64,000 nucleotides of DNA, from NCBI GenBank assembly GCA_964291505.2, contig OZ220199.1, forward strand, positions 248,001-312,000, read 5' to 3'. A model generated the notes under the pieces. It was not told the DNA's origin, ran no database searches, and saw only the letters and a list, made by a program, of their open reading frames with translations. This document shows, one piece after another, positions 9,328-18,218 of the stretch. The position numbers and the translations under genes are program-made. Origin of the DNA: Kistimonas sp964291505. Its GTDB lineage: Bacteria > Pseudomonadota > Gammaproteobacteria > Pseudomonadales > Endozoicomonadaceae. Numbering within the stretch: the stretch's first letter is position 1; every line of letters starts with the position of its first letter.

Positions 9328-9360
9328 AAAGCCTGGCGGATGCACTCTTCGCCAGGCTTT
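9328..9360. terminator. Bidirectional terminator between cutA and trpC
   Basis: A perfect 11-bp stem (AAAGCCTGGCG / CGCCAGGCTTT) with an 11-base loop. It has a long A run on its left side, which is a T run for the minus strand, so it serves convergent cutA and the trpGDC operon. Confidence 0.93.
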
Positions 9361-9385
9361 GTTTATCTCTTCAGTAAATATCCTT

Positions 9386-10198
9386 CTAGTCGAGACAAGA
9401 TACGAACAACTCCCTCAGCATCTGACCAGGATCAGGCTGGCGCATGAACGCTTCTCCGACCAGAAATCCATAAACATTACGCGCAATCATGGCTGAGACG
9501 TCGTCGGCGGTATGAATGCCGCTTTCAGTCACCACCAGCCGGTCGTCCGGAATCTGTGACAGCAGCTCGTAAGTGGTATCCAGCGACACCTCAAAGGTAT
9601 GCAGATTACGGTTATTAATCCCGAGCAGACGATTATCCAGCGTCAGCGCACGTTGTAACTCCTCGGCATTATGAACTTCCACCAGCACATCCATACCCAG
9701 TGACAGGGCCAGATCATTGAGCCCGTGCATGGTTGCATCATCCAGAGACGCCGCTATGAGCAAGATGCAGTCCGCCCCGATCGCACGTGCTTCATAGACC
9801 TGGTAAGGATCCACAATGAAATCTTTGCGAATCACCGGCAAAGCGCAGGCGGCTCTGGCTTCCTGCAGATAGGCATCGCTGCCCTGAAAGAAATCGACAT
9901 CTGTCAGTACAGACAGGCAGGCGGCGCCAGCCCGCTCATAGCTGACAGCGATTTCCGCCGGATGAAAGTCCGCCCGAATCACGCCCTTGCTTGGTGAGGC
10001 TTTCTTGATCTCAGCAATCACCGCTGCCTGTCCGGCATCGACGCGTTGCTGCATGGCGCGAACAAAACCGCGCACTGGGCTGGCAGCCTGCGCAGCTTCT
10101 TTCAGGGCGTCAATCGAGCGAACCTGTTGGCGCTCCGCGATCTCTTCATACTTGCGATCAATAATTTTGCGGAGAATCGTCGGGGTTGTCTCTGTCAC
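9386..10198 (-). CDS. trpC: Indole-3-glycerol phosphate synthase
   Basis: TrpC catalyses ring closure of carboxyphenylaminodeoxyribulose phosphate to indole-3-glycerol phosphate in tryptophan synthesis. It is a 270-residue TIM barrel that is not fused to TrpF. Catalytic-site motifs include IAEIKKASPSKG near the N-terminus and VTESGI near the C-terminus. The longest frame runs back to 10252 inside trpD; the GTG at 10198 is chosen because GGGAGG precedes it and it lies one base after the trpD stop. It is the last gene of trpG-trpD-trpC. Confidence 0.96.
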   Translation of the reverse strand: MTETTPTILRKIIDRKYEEIAERQQVRSIDALKEAAQAASPVRGFVRAMQQRVDAGQAAVIAEIKKASPSKGVIRADFHPAEIAVSYERAGAACLSVLTDVDFFQGSDAYLQEARAACALPVIRKDFIVDPYQVYEARAIGADCILLIAASLDDATMHGLNDLALSLGMDVLVEVHNAEELQRALTLDNRLLGINNRNLHTFEVSLDTTYELLSQIPDDRLVVTESGIHTADDVSAMIARNVYGFLVGEAFMRQPDPGQMLRELFVSCLD

Positions 10199-10199
10199 C

Positions 10200-11237
10200 T
10201 CAGGCCTCCCGGTATACTTGACTGAAACTGGCCAGTTCCTGCAGCTTCTCAAGCGCCAAGCCCGTCAGGATGGCGTCCTGGGCCATTTCCACGCCTTGCT
10301 TGAGCGTTGCCGTGACATTCGCCGCATAGATGGCAGCCCCGGCATTCAGTGCAATCATGTTGGCAGCTTTGTCTGCGTATTCTCCTTCGCGCTTGCCCAG
10401 AGCATCACGAATCAGCGCCAGTGAACCGGCTGAGTCTTCAACGGCCAAACCGATCAGGCTCTCACTCTTGATACCCAATTCCTCAGGGTTAATGGCATAC
10501 TCAGTCACCTTGCCGTCTTTCAACTCCGCCACATAGGTTTCACTGGCAATACTGATCTCATCCAGCCCATCCCGGGAATGCACCACCAGGACATGGTTAC
10601 TGCCAAGACGGTTCAACACTTCTGCCATAGGTCGACAAAGTTCCCGGGTAAAGACACCAATCACCTGGTTGGGTACCCCGGCAGGGTTGGTCATCGGTCC
10701 GAGAATATTCATGAATGTGCGAATACCGAGTTCTTTGCGCGGCCCAACCGCATACTTCATTGCCGCATGGTGCATGGGCGCAAACATGAAACCGATACCG
10801 ACCTCTTCGACACAACGCGCCACCTGCTCAGAGGTCAGTTCAATATTCACACCGGCTGCCTGCAGCAAGTCCGCACTGCCGGTGCTGCTGGATACACCCC
10901 GGTTACCATGCTTGGCCACCTGTGTACCTGCTGCTGCAGCCACAAAGGCTGATGCCGTGGAAACGTTAAACAGATTGGCACCATCACCACCGGTACCAAC
11001 GATATCAACCAAATGCTCGCCCTGTACCGCCACCTTGCTGGCCAGTTCCCGCATCACCAGGGTTGCACCGGTAATTTCATCAATACTTTCGCTTTTCATG
11101 CGCAATCCCATCAGGAACGCGCCAATCTGGGCCTGGGTGGCCTCGCCGGTCATGATCTGCTTCATGACCGACACCATTTCATCCTGATCAAGATCGAGGT
11201 GCTGAACCACCTTGCTGATTGCCTGCTTGATATCCAC
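10200..11237 (-). CDS. trpD: Anthranilate phosphoribosyltransferase
   Basis: TrpD transfers phosphoribose from PRPP to anthranilate. The 345-residue length is normal. The PRPP-binding glycine-rich motif GTGGDG and the KHGNR motif with following SSSTGSAD are intact. The start is a GTG at 11237 with AGGAG 7 bases upstream. It is separated from trpG by 15 bases and from trpC by one, so the three are clearly an operon. TrpD here is separate from the glutaminase TrpG, unlike the fused enteric form. Confidence 0.97.
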   Translation of the reverse strand: MDIKQAISKVVQHLDLDQDEMVSVMKQIMTGEATQAQIGAFLMGLRMKSESIDEITGATLVMRELASKVAVQGEHLVDIVGTGGDGANLFNVSTASAFVAAAAGTQVAKHGNRGVSSSTGSADLLQAAGVNIELTSEQVARCVEEVGIGFMFAPMHHAAMKYAVGPRKELGIRTFMNILGPMTNPAGVPNQVIGVFTRELCRPMAEVLNRLGSNHVLVVHSRDGLDEISIASETYVAELKDGKVTEYAINPEELGIKSESLIGLAVEDSAGSLALIRDALGKREGEYADKAANMIALNAGAAIYAANVTATLKQGVEMAQDAILTGLALEKLQELASFSQVYREA

Positions 11238-11252
11238 TACACCACTCCTGGC

Positions 11253-11837
11253 TCAGATTCGTTGTTTAAGAAAGTTGGCCAACAATGCATGGCCTTGTTC
11301 GGTCATGATCGACTCCGGATGGAACTGCACCCCTTCAATGGCCAGTTCACGGTGCCTGAGTCCCATGATCTCATCCATGCTGCCGTCTTCATTTTCAGTC
11401 CAGGCAGTGATTTCCAGACAGTCCGGCAGTGTTTCAGCACTGACCACCAGCGAATGGTAACGGGTAACAGTTAGCGGATCGTCCAGCCCGGAAAAGACAC
11501 CTTTCCCCTCATGACGCACAGGGGACACCTTGCCATGCATCACTTGCTTTGCACGGATCACATCCCCGCCAAAGACCTGCCCCATGCTCTGGTGCCCAAG
11601 ACATATGCCCAGTAACGGGATCCTACCAGCAAAATGACGAATCGCTTCCATGGAGATACCGGCTTCATTAGGTGTGCAGGGTCCGGGGGATATCACGATA
11701 TGGTCTGGCCACAGTTTTTCCAGCTCGCTGACACTAATCTCATCATTGCGATACACCTTTACGTCGGCGCCCAGTTCTCCCAGATACTGGACAACGTTAT
11801 AGGTGAAAGAATCGTAGTTATCGATCATTACGAGCAT
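11253..11837 (-). CDS. trpG: Anthranilate synthase component II (glutamine amidotransferase)
   Basis: This is the glutaminase subunit that supplies ammonia to TrpE, and it may be shared with PabB for folate. The 194-residue class I amidotransferase has the nucleophile C79 in GICLGHQ and the catalytic H173/E175 in FHPES. It is the first gene of the trpGDC operon. Its partner trpE lies about 30 kb away beyond an accessory block, on the same strand. Confidence 0.96.
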   Translation of the reverse strand: MLVMIDNYDSFTYNVVQYLGELGADVKVYRNDEISVSELEKLWPDHIVISPGPCTPNEAGISMEAIRHFAGRIPLLGICLGHQSMGQVFGGDVIRAKQVMHGKVSPVRHEGKGVFSGLDDPLTVTRYHSLVVSAETLPDCLEITAWTENEDGSMDEIMGLRHRELAIEGVQFHPESIMTEQGHALLANFLKQRI

Positions 11838-12332
11838 AAAGGCCTTCCGTTTAGAGATTTACAGCCATACCGCCGAACCCATACGCCTACACCATTGCAG
11901 TGCAGTCACCGGGAACTGGCCTGAATCCTAACACATTTATCCGTATTTTCTCCTACTCCGCAGGTAACATGTCGCCACCTGCAATGGCATACCTTTCCCC
12001 GTTATAAAAAGAAGCCGGTTGTGACCAGACAAGCGATCACTGATCACTCTGTCTATACTGCTTTCCCATCCATAGAAATATTCGGATCTATATTAGTGAT
12101 TCTATTTCATGAAATTCATTCCACTCTCTGTATCCGTAATCCTTTATCTGCGAATGGATTCATTCACCCCTATTTTCCAGTATTGATAAATATGAAATTC
12201 AATTGATACGCTCTAAACATTCGCCAAAAACGGTAGAAAAACCATTTCTCAGTTGAATAAAATCTAATCTGCACCAAAACGAATTATAAAAACCACAACC
12301 ATCAGCTTGCGGTACTATCTTCAGGAAAAAAA
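11838..12332. other. Intergenic region at the left edge of the accessory block
   Basis: These 495 bases hold the promoter side of trpG (minus strand) and of the cytolysin-like gene (plus strand). The sequence becomes visibly AT-richer to the right of about 12,050. No tRNA, attachment-site duplication, leader peptide or convincing small gene was found. Confidence 0.5.
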
Positions 12333-15300
12333 ATGTTGTCAGTTAAGCGACTTGGTGGATTCTATCGAATCATAGGCAGAATAATACAAACACTCATTTT
12401 CGTTACACCAACAACCATGGCTAACAATCATACAATTTGCACGAAGCAATTTGGCAGTTACAGTGAGCTTGGAAAAACACTCTTTCAATTACTGGAAAGC
12501 ACCGACACTGTAGAAAACTTCCATTTTTCATTATTAAGCCACTGCTTTGTCTATGCCAATATCTATGAGCATTTAACGCATCAACAAATAACACAACTAC
12601 AAGATGAATTATTTTCTGGACACACGCTTATTCTAGATGCATCCGATAGCGAAGAAGAACAGATAACATCCGTCACGAAGGCCATAAGTGGTATCGGTTT
12701 TGCCGGATCGGTGGTTATGATCAGGTTAAACAAGCAAGGTACCCCAGAATTCAAACAGCTAACCATTACCGATAATCATCAGGCTACGAATAAAAAGGTA
12801 TTACCTGCATCGACCCTGAATAGCCAAAAACTGGCAAAAGAGACCTTCCAGCTTTTACGCACATGGAAACAGAACGCTAATGTGAACAAACCCTATCGAT
12901 CACAACCGACGTCTATGTATTGGCGTCCGGAAATATCAATCCCGGTTGAATTGCGTCAAATCGGGCTATCCTGTCTGGTAGGTCAACGCTTTGAATCAAG
13001 CGGTGATAACGACACTTCCCAGTGGCCTGGCCCTATGGTTGACGCCTGCAATGCCAACGCCAGCCTATCGCTGTTCTACACCATTGATCTCATCCGATCA
13101 CTACCTGTGGGCAAAAACAGCGAAGACGCCAAATACCTCCGTATCACACTCGACCCAGGCTCCAATGGAGGGGCTGGCTGGCACCTGGTGAACCAACCGA
13201 CCCACAAGCACACCTGGTTCGAAAGCTGGACGAACCGCGAAACCTGGTTTGGTCCAATTGCTGATAGCTACGCCGTATCCATTCAAACCAACGATCCTGA
13301 TGTAAGGCTGTACCATAAAATTCCTGAGAATCAGCCAAAACATAGTCGTGTAACCCAAACCACAAAAATCAGTGTTGGGTTTATTGCAAGAATCGGTTTA
13401 GCGCCCAGTGCGGTTGATAACACTATTTCTCACGATGAAGACGATGAGGATAGTGAACAAGATCACGAGGTTGTCAGTGATATTGATCAACGCGATACAA
13501 GCCTCCCACCTTCCCTTGTGGATAGGGATCAAGACCATGAGATAATCAGCGATATTGGGCAAAGCCATTACAGCGTCTCACCTTGCGAAGGTGATATTGA
13601 CCAAGATCATGAGGTAATGAGTGACACTGATCTGAGCCATTCAAGCGCCTCGCAATCCCTGGACCGCATACCAAGAACACAGGAAGAACTATTCGATAAA
13701 CACCAAGCCATTCTGGAACAACACCCGGGAGAAAGATTAAAAGCCGAAACCTTGTTGATGATGCGCCCTGATGATCCTGCGCTGCTCAGGGATTTTGATT
13801 ATCAATTCTCTAACCTTGATCCTGACGGAGAAAACAGCGATAGCCAGTCATTATCCAGCATTTCTAGCCTGTCAGTATCAGATAGCCAACCAGACAGTAA
13901 TAGCGAAACACTTCCTCATTATTTAGAACCAGGCCCGTCCAATCCGACCAATGACACCAATAGCGATGTCAGCGGCAACTCTCTCTCATCTGATATTATT
14001 CAATGGCTGATGTCAGATAGCAGTAGTCAATCAGGTAACAGTGATGACTCAGTTTATCCTCACTTTCCACCTCTATCGCCAGAGAAAGAAGAGCTAACCA
14101 TTTTTGGCACCACCAATTTTGAGTTTTTGGGCAATGGTTGTCTTGCAGTGTATGGCAATCTAACAACAGACCATCCACAAACGACATATACCGTAATCAA
14201 GGGTGCAAATATCGTTCATGATGTGAGTCAGGGCACATTCAACGGCGATTTACTCGTCATTGATAATGCTTACTACAAACTCAACGATTTCGGACGAATT
14301 CAATATACAGGACTCGACCACAGTACACAGATAGCCACCCCTGATATCAGTCAAAAAATCACCGCAAGCCAAATCACTATTCCCGAAACGCTTGGCGAAA
14401 CCATTGATAAACTACGACCTATCCATCCAGAAAATTCACAGCGTAGAACATTCAACAATAACGTTCATCGTTCAATTTACAGACAGACACATATAGGATC
14501 ACCGATCATTTACGACAGTCGCCGCTCCATTACCTACAGCAATCACGAATACGCTATTCGCGCTAAGACAACAAATAGACCGAAGCTTCTACAAACAAGC
14601 TGGCTATGGAGCCGTGAATTCAATACGAGTAGTAAACACTGGCGAACACAAAACCATTGTGCTCTATGGTGTGATGACTGGTTTTTTTCAGACCGCGCCT
14701 TTTCACCAGCAGCCTACGCTCACTTCACACCAGGGTTTTCTGCCACGTTCAAAGTACCAGCCGATAAATCTGATTATTCAACTTTTGAATTGAGCAGTTC
14801 AATAAAACCCGTCGCACTCGGGGGACGCATTAAATACCGTGGATTCTTTCAGGAATATGCCCCCTGGGGGCAGAAAGGCTCATTGATAACAGTCGACCAT
14901 AAGATCACCGTAAACTGGAATGCACCGTTACTTAATGCAGAAATTCCGGTTTCGCTTTCAACGTGTGGAGAGAATAACCATGAACCTCTCTGCCTGACAC
15001 TCACTGCACAGAACTCACCACCGGGCAAGGTTTCATTAACCCCCTGCACCACCGACAATCGCCAGATTTGGTCAATAGATAGCCTCAATCGCTATCACAG
15101 TGTTCAGGCAGCCGGTTATTGCCTCACCTATGAAAACGATCACGTCATCTCAATGCAATCCTGCAACAATACAGCAGCGCAAAAATGGTATACGCGTGAC
15201 AGCACATTGATAAATGCCGTCGGCGGCTACCTGATACTGTCACAGAAAAATCAGCTAATGACGGGGTGGCATGTAAAACAGCCTACGACATGGCGTATCG

Positions 15301-15350
15301 CACTGAAGTCACCTGTTTTGCAGAATATCATCAATATAAAGTCAGCCTGA
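12333..15350 (+). CDS. Vibrio cholerae cytolysin-like beta-pore-forming protein with a large internal insertion
   Basis: This 1005-residue protein resembles V. cholerae cytolysin in four successive parts. A probable secretion signal (about 1-30) is followed by a pro-domain-like region (35-150), then the first half of the leukocidin-like cytolysin domain (190-350, for example NASLSLFYTIDLIRSL and KYLRITLD). The second half lies at 728-865 (FSPAAYAHFTPGFSATF, VNWNAPLL), and a ricin-type beta-trefoil lectin at 868-1000 with QIW/QKW motifs. Between the two halves, where the cytolysin's pore stem lies, there is about 370 residues of acidic, Ser-rich sequence with 24-residue repeats. The C-terminal beta-prism of the Vibrio protein is absent. 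AGGA 7 bases before the ATG supports the start. Activity is not demonstrable from sequence. Confidence 0.82.
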   Translation: MLSVKRLGGFYRIIGRIIQTLIFVTPTTMANNHTICTKQFGSYSELGKTLFQLLESTDTVENFHFSLLSHCFVYANIYEHLTHQQITQLQDELFSGHTLILDASDSEEEQITSVTKAISGIGFAGSVVMIRLNKQGTPEFKQLTITDNHQATNKKVLPASTLNSQKLAKETFQLLRTWKQNANVNKPYRSQPTSMYWRPEISIPVELRQIGLSCLVGQRFESSGDNDTSQWPGPMVDACNANASLSLFYTIDLIRSLPVGKNSEDAKYLRITLDPGSNGGAGWHLVNQPTHKHTWFESWTNRETWFGPIADSYAVSIQTNDPDVRLYHKIPENQPKHSRVTQTTKISVGFIARIGLAPSAVDNTISHDEDDEDSEQDHEVVSDIDQRDTSLPPSLVDRDQDHEIISDIGQSHYSVSPCEGDIDQDHEVMSDTDLSHSSASQSLDRIPRTQEELFDKHQAILEQHPGERLKAETLLMMRPDDPALLRDFDYQFSNLDPDGENSDSQSLSSISSLSVSDSQPDSNSETLPHYLEPGPSNPTNDTNSDVSGNSLSSDIIQWLMSDSSSQSGNSDDSVYPHFPPLSPEKEELTIFGTTNFEFLGNGCLAVYGNLTTDHPQTTYTVIKGANIVHDVSQGTFNGDLLVIDNAYYKLNDFGRIQYTGLDHSTQIATPDISQKITASQITIPETLGETIDKLRPIHPENSQRRTFNNNVHRSIYRQTHIGSPIIYDSRRSITYSNHEYAIRAKTTNRPKLLQTSWLWSREFNTSSKHWRTQNHCALWCDDWFFSDRAFSPAAYAHFTPGFSATFKVPADKSDYSTFELSSSIKPVALGGRIKYRGFFQEYAPWGQKGSLITVDHKITVNWNAPLLNAEIPVSLSTCGENNHEPLCLTLTAQNSPPGKVSLTPCTTDNRQIWSIDSLNRYHSVQAAGYCLTYENDHVISMQSCNNTAAQKWYTRDSTLINAVGGYLILSQKNQLMTGWHVKQPTTWRIALKSPVLQNIINIKSA
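13458..13673 (+). repeat. Three 72-bp direct repeats in the cytolysin insertion
   Basis: Three in-frame copies of a 24-residue unit, each starting QDHE(V/I), begin at 13458, 13530 and 13602, exactly 72 bp apart. They encode an acidic, Ser-rich segment within the insertion in the cytolysin-like protein. Confidence 0.85.
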
Positions 15351-15367
15351 CCATACTAACCAACCTA

Positions 15368-16220
15368 GAAGCCATCTCATAAAAGATTAATAGGGTCACC
15401 TATAGTGCAAGTTCATTTGAGCTTGTATGTTTATGTCTACTGATCTCACCGATAGCCAATGGGAATATATTGAGCCCTTTATTCCACCACTACCTGTCAG
15501 GGCTGATGGAAAAGGTCGACCATGGATAGCATCCAGAGACGTATTGAATGGCATCCTTTGGGTTCTCAGGACCGGCTCACACTGGTACGAAATGCCTGAC
15601 TGTTACCCTCCCTATCAAACCTGCCACCGTCGTTTTCAACAATGGGTAAAGCAAGGTGTCATGGATTGTCTTCTTGAAGCCCTGGCAGAAGATCTTGAAA
15701 GACGTGGGCAAATTGATCTCAATGAATGCTTTATCGATGGCTCTTTCTCCTCTGCCAAAAAAGGGGGGACGGAGTGGGAGCAACAAAAAGAGGCAAGGGT
15801 ACCAAGATCATGGCGATTGCAGACCGTAATGGTCTTCCTGTCGCCCTATGGGCAACAAGTGCTACGCCACATGAAACACAGTTAGTCGAAGAGCTGTTGA
15901 TACAGAGGTCCACGTCTACTTTGCCAAAAAAGCTGGTTGGTGACAGGGCTTATGATAGTGATCCACTGGATTTCACGCTTGCAGAGCAAGGTATTGAGCT
16001 TATAGCGCCGCATCGCAGAACAAGAGTCAAACATCAAACACAGGATGGTCGGCCACTGAGACGATACAAGCGCCGATGGAAAGTGGAGAGGCTATTTGCC
16101 TGGCTCCACAATTTTCGACGTATCGTTACACGTTACGAGTATAAGCTAGAGAACTTTCTTGGTTTTTTAAGGCTGGCTGGTTTCATGATTCTTGCAAAAA
16201 AATATTTATGAGATGGCTTC
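15368..16220 (+). mobile_element. IS5-family insertion sequence
   Basis: An 853-bp element with perfect 16-bp terminal inverted repeats (GAAGCCATCTCATAAA at 15368-15383, its complement at 16205-16220). It is flanked on both sides by TA, which fits the short TA-type target duplication of IS5-family subgroups such as IS427/IS1031. It carries one transposase read through a frameshift. It sits directly downstream of the cytolysin-like gene without interrupting it. Confidence 0.93.
15427..16211 (+). CDS. IS5-family transposase, two frames joined by a -1 shift
   Basis: The first frame (15427-15885) encodes the N-terminal DUF4096-like part and the first catalytic Asp (FIDGSF). The second frame continues (to 16211) with the second Asp (VGDRAYD) and the Glu (KVERLFAW). 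The two overlap at a slippery run of six A and six G (15757-15768). A -1 shift there joins AKKG to GDGVGATKRGKGTK, the sequence expected in unbroken relatives. Programmed frameshifting is known in this IS group, so the element may be active. A simple inactivating indel is the alternative. Confidence 0.88.
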
Positions 16221-16775
16221 TAGTCATAATATCACGTCGACTCGCGTTTTCGTTCCGATTCACCACCGCTCAACATATCGGCAATACTTCATGGACTTTG
16301 ATCTTCCCCTGATTCAAACACAGCGCTTCAACGGAAAAACATTTTTCATAATGCTCAGAGTTTCTCTCATAAAAAGGACAATGCTATTTACGTCTCAGCA
16401 TAACGAATAGCAGCCAATATCTATCAACATGTGCGCCCGGTGATATTCTGAAGAAAATTGACAGTATTGAGCCCAGAAATCTGCGAAACACAGCATTCAC
16501 AACCTTATACAAAACAAGTTATACAGATACTTGACGGCTTGATATACCGTAGCATAGCTAATTGAACACCATGAAAACGTATCATTTATTGCCGGGAGAT
16601 GCTGCACTAAGCAAGGTATACAAAACATCGATACGTTTCAACATGACGGATATCTATCAAAATTTCAGCCGATCAGTGTTTCCAGTGTGAATATCTTCAA
16701 TGGAAACTATCTATACAAGCTGAAGTGACTACTTCATAAAAAAAGCCACACATCAAGACAACTTTTATTTAACAT
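16221..16775. other. AT-rich region with no supported gene
   Basis: These 555 bases follow the IS element. A 72-codon frame running out of the IS end (16192-16410) has no family resemblance and starts inside the IS, so it is not called. Nothing else is supported. Confidence 0.45.
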
Positions 16776-17477
16776 GTGAACTTTCAACAAACACAACGGA
16801 CTAATCAACTAATCATGGCAATTAAAACGAATGGATTAGTTAATATGTACACATCAAGAACCAGCATAAACAACCAAACTGTTAGTACAACTAACACACT
16901 ACCTAATGAAACAACCAATGAAACAAACAGATTGAGCAGAGAAATATTTCTGGAGCCTAATACCGAATCTTTTCAGCATACCATTGCCGAACAAAGAACG
17001 AGCAGCACAAGCCTGCTCTCACGTTTTTGTTCATTGTGGCTAATTCAAAAAATGATTACGTTCTTTAAAATGATTTGCTGTTGTCAAAACCCAAGCGATG
17101 GTGCCAGTAATGAAACAACCAATGCGAATGGTGAAGTTGAGACTACCTTGCCTTCCGGTACCAACGCGTTGACAAGTACTACAGGAGCATCTGCATTAGA
17201 GCAGCCGAGAATGAACGATAGCACCATAGTCGACACAGAAGTTCCAACGTACCTTCCTATGGAAACACCATCTGCAACTATCGAACGCCAACCTCCATTC
17301 ACTTCCAGCTCTTGTCCTCCCGTGCGTTTAGGTACTGAAGACACCTCATCCTTTGAACCTATCTCTGACACAGAAGATGAACAAACCGTTTCTGAAGAAA
17401 TCCCCCCCCCCAATAGACCTCTCCCAATTATCGTGGGAAGAACAGGATGCATGGTTCGAGAATACTGTCAGATCTGA
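16776..17477 (+). CDS. Hypothetical protein, upstream half of a frame-split gene
   Basis: A Thr/Asn/Ser-rich frame of up to 233 codons with no recognised domain. A short Cys-rich hydrophobic stretch lies near residues 85-107. The start is uncertain: GTG 16776, ATG 16815 and ATG 16845 all lack a clear ribosome site. The frame runs through a C10 tract at 17402-17411 and ends 66 bases after it. If the tract had nine Cs, the frame would continue directly into the next frame, giving one protein of about 430 residues (EEIPPPIDLSQLSWEEQ at the junction). The disordered polar N-terminus would suit a secreted effector, but this is only an inference. Confidence 0.55.
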   Translation: MNFQQTQRTNQLIMAIKTNGLVNMYTSRTSINNQTVSTTNTLPNETTNETNRLSREIFLEPNTESFQHTIAEQRTSSTSLLSRFCSLWLIQKMITFFKMICCCQNPSDGASNETTNANGEVETTLPSGTNALTSTTGASALEQPRMNDSTIVDTEVPTYLPMETPSATIERQPPFTSSSCPPVRLGTEDTSSFEPISDTEDEQTVSEEIPPPNRPLPIIVGRTGCMVREYCQI

Positions 17478-18075
17478 ACTTGCACATTACTCAAATATAA
17501 TAATGGCGTACTGCAGCCCCTTTCACAATGCAGATTCTGCAGACAACATTACTGATGACGCAGAATTTGAGGACCGCGCCAGTCAACTATGGATTTCTCT
17601 ATCTGTCCTTCTTGCACAACAATTCAATAAATCCTGGAGTGAGATTTACGCTATTTTCACATACAAACAATATTCAGATTCAGACACATTAAGATTAACC
17701 AGCTTACCTATCAATCGTGATAATGGCCAAAAGGAATTCGATATAGGATTAAGAGACAATGCACTTAACTTTATGGTCCTATTGAATGTTTTGGGACAAA
17801 AAATAGGGGAACGCGGTTATGAAAACAATATCTTTACTAACGTATATAACGACATTATGAACAAGGCGTCTCTTTGCTCTGCAGTGAAACCTATGCCGTT
17901 TATAATGAGTCTTAGCGCTAACCTTTTGTTCTTACAACCTATCAATCAGTTATGTGAATTACTCAGCTTGTCACAATCACCTGATACACACCCATTTTTT
18001 GTGGCAGCTCGCAGATTGGCTCAAGAACAGCATTTATCCAGAGCCACTGAAAACGGTGTAACCCTCCACAATTAA
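17353..18075 (+). CDS. Hypothetical protein, downstream half of a frame-split gene
   Basis: This frame encodes a mostly helical region of about 220 residues from 17404 onward (for example SWEEQDAWFENTVRSELAH). It was not assigned to any family. It has no good start of its own: a TTG at 17353 and an ATG at 17377 overlap the upstream frame in a different register. It is best read as the C-terminal domain of the upstream gene, reached by a one-base change in the C10 tract. No function is proposed. Confidence 0.55.
   Translation: MNLSLTQKMNKPFLKKSPPPIDLSQLSWEEQDAWFENTVRSELAHYSNIIMAYCSPFHNADSADNITDDAEFEDRASQLWISLSVLLAQQFNKSWSEIYAIFTYKQYSDSDTLRLTSLPINRDNGQKEFDIGLRDNALNFMVLLNVLGQKIGERGYENNIFTNVYNDIMNKASLCSAVKPMPFIMSLSANLLFLQPINQLCELLSLSQSPDTHPFFVAARRLAQEQHLSRATENGVTLHN
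17402..17411 (+). repeat. C10 homopolymer at a reading-frame junction
   Basis: Ten consecutive Cs where two long frames meet. Loss of one C fuses them in frame. Such tracts are typical slippage sites for phase variation, although sequencing error is possible. Confidence 0.85.
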
Positions 18076-18218
18076 TAAATTATAAGAATACTGCGGTTAA
18101 ACTGTTTGATGGGAGATGGAATAGATAACAGCCACTTCAGTAACTGTGGCTGAATCAGAGATAGAGAGGAGAAAACGCATTCTCCCAACAACCATCGTGT
18201 GTTGCCTTTCCCTTTAAA

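Noticed and set aside
12021..12206. A 61-codon frame between trpG and the cytolysin-like gene.
   Set aside because: It has no ribosome site or domain and a composition like random AT-rich sequence.
16192..16410. A 72-codon frame leaving the right end of the IS5-family element.
   Set aside because: It begins within the IS, has no family likeness and no ribosome site.
18129..18152. Hairpin CAGCCAC / GTGGCTG as terminator of proV or of the upstream frame.
   Set aside because: There is no T run on either strand after the stem.
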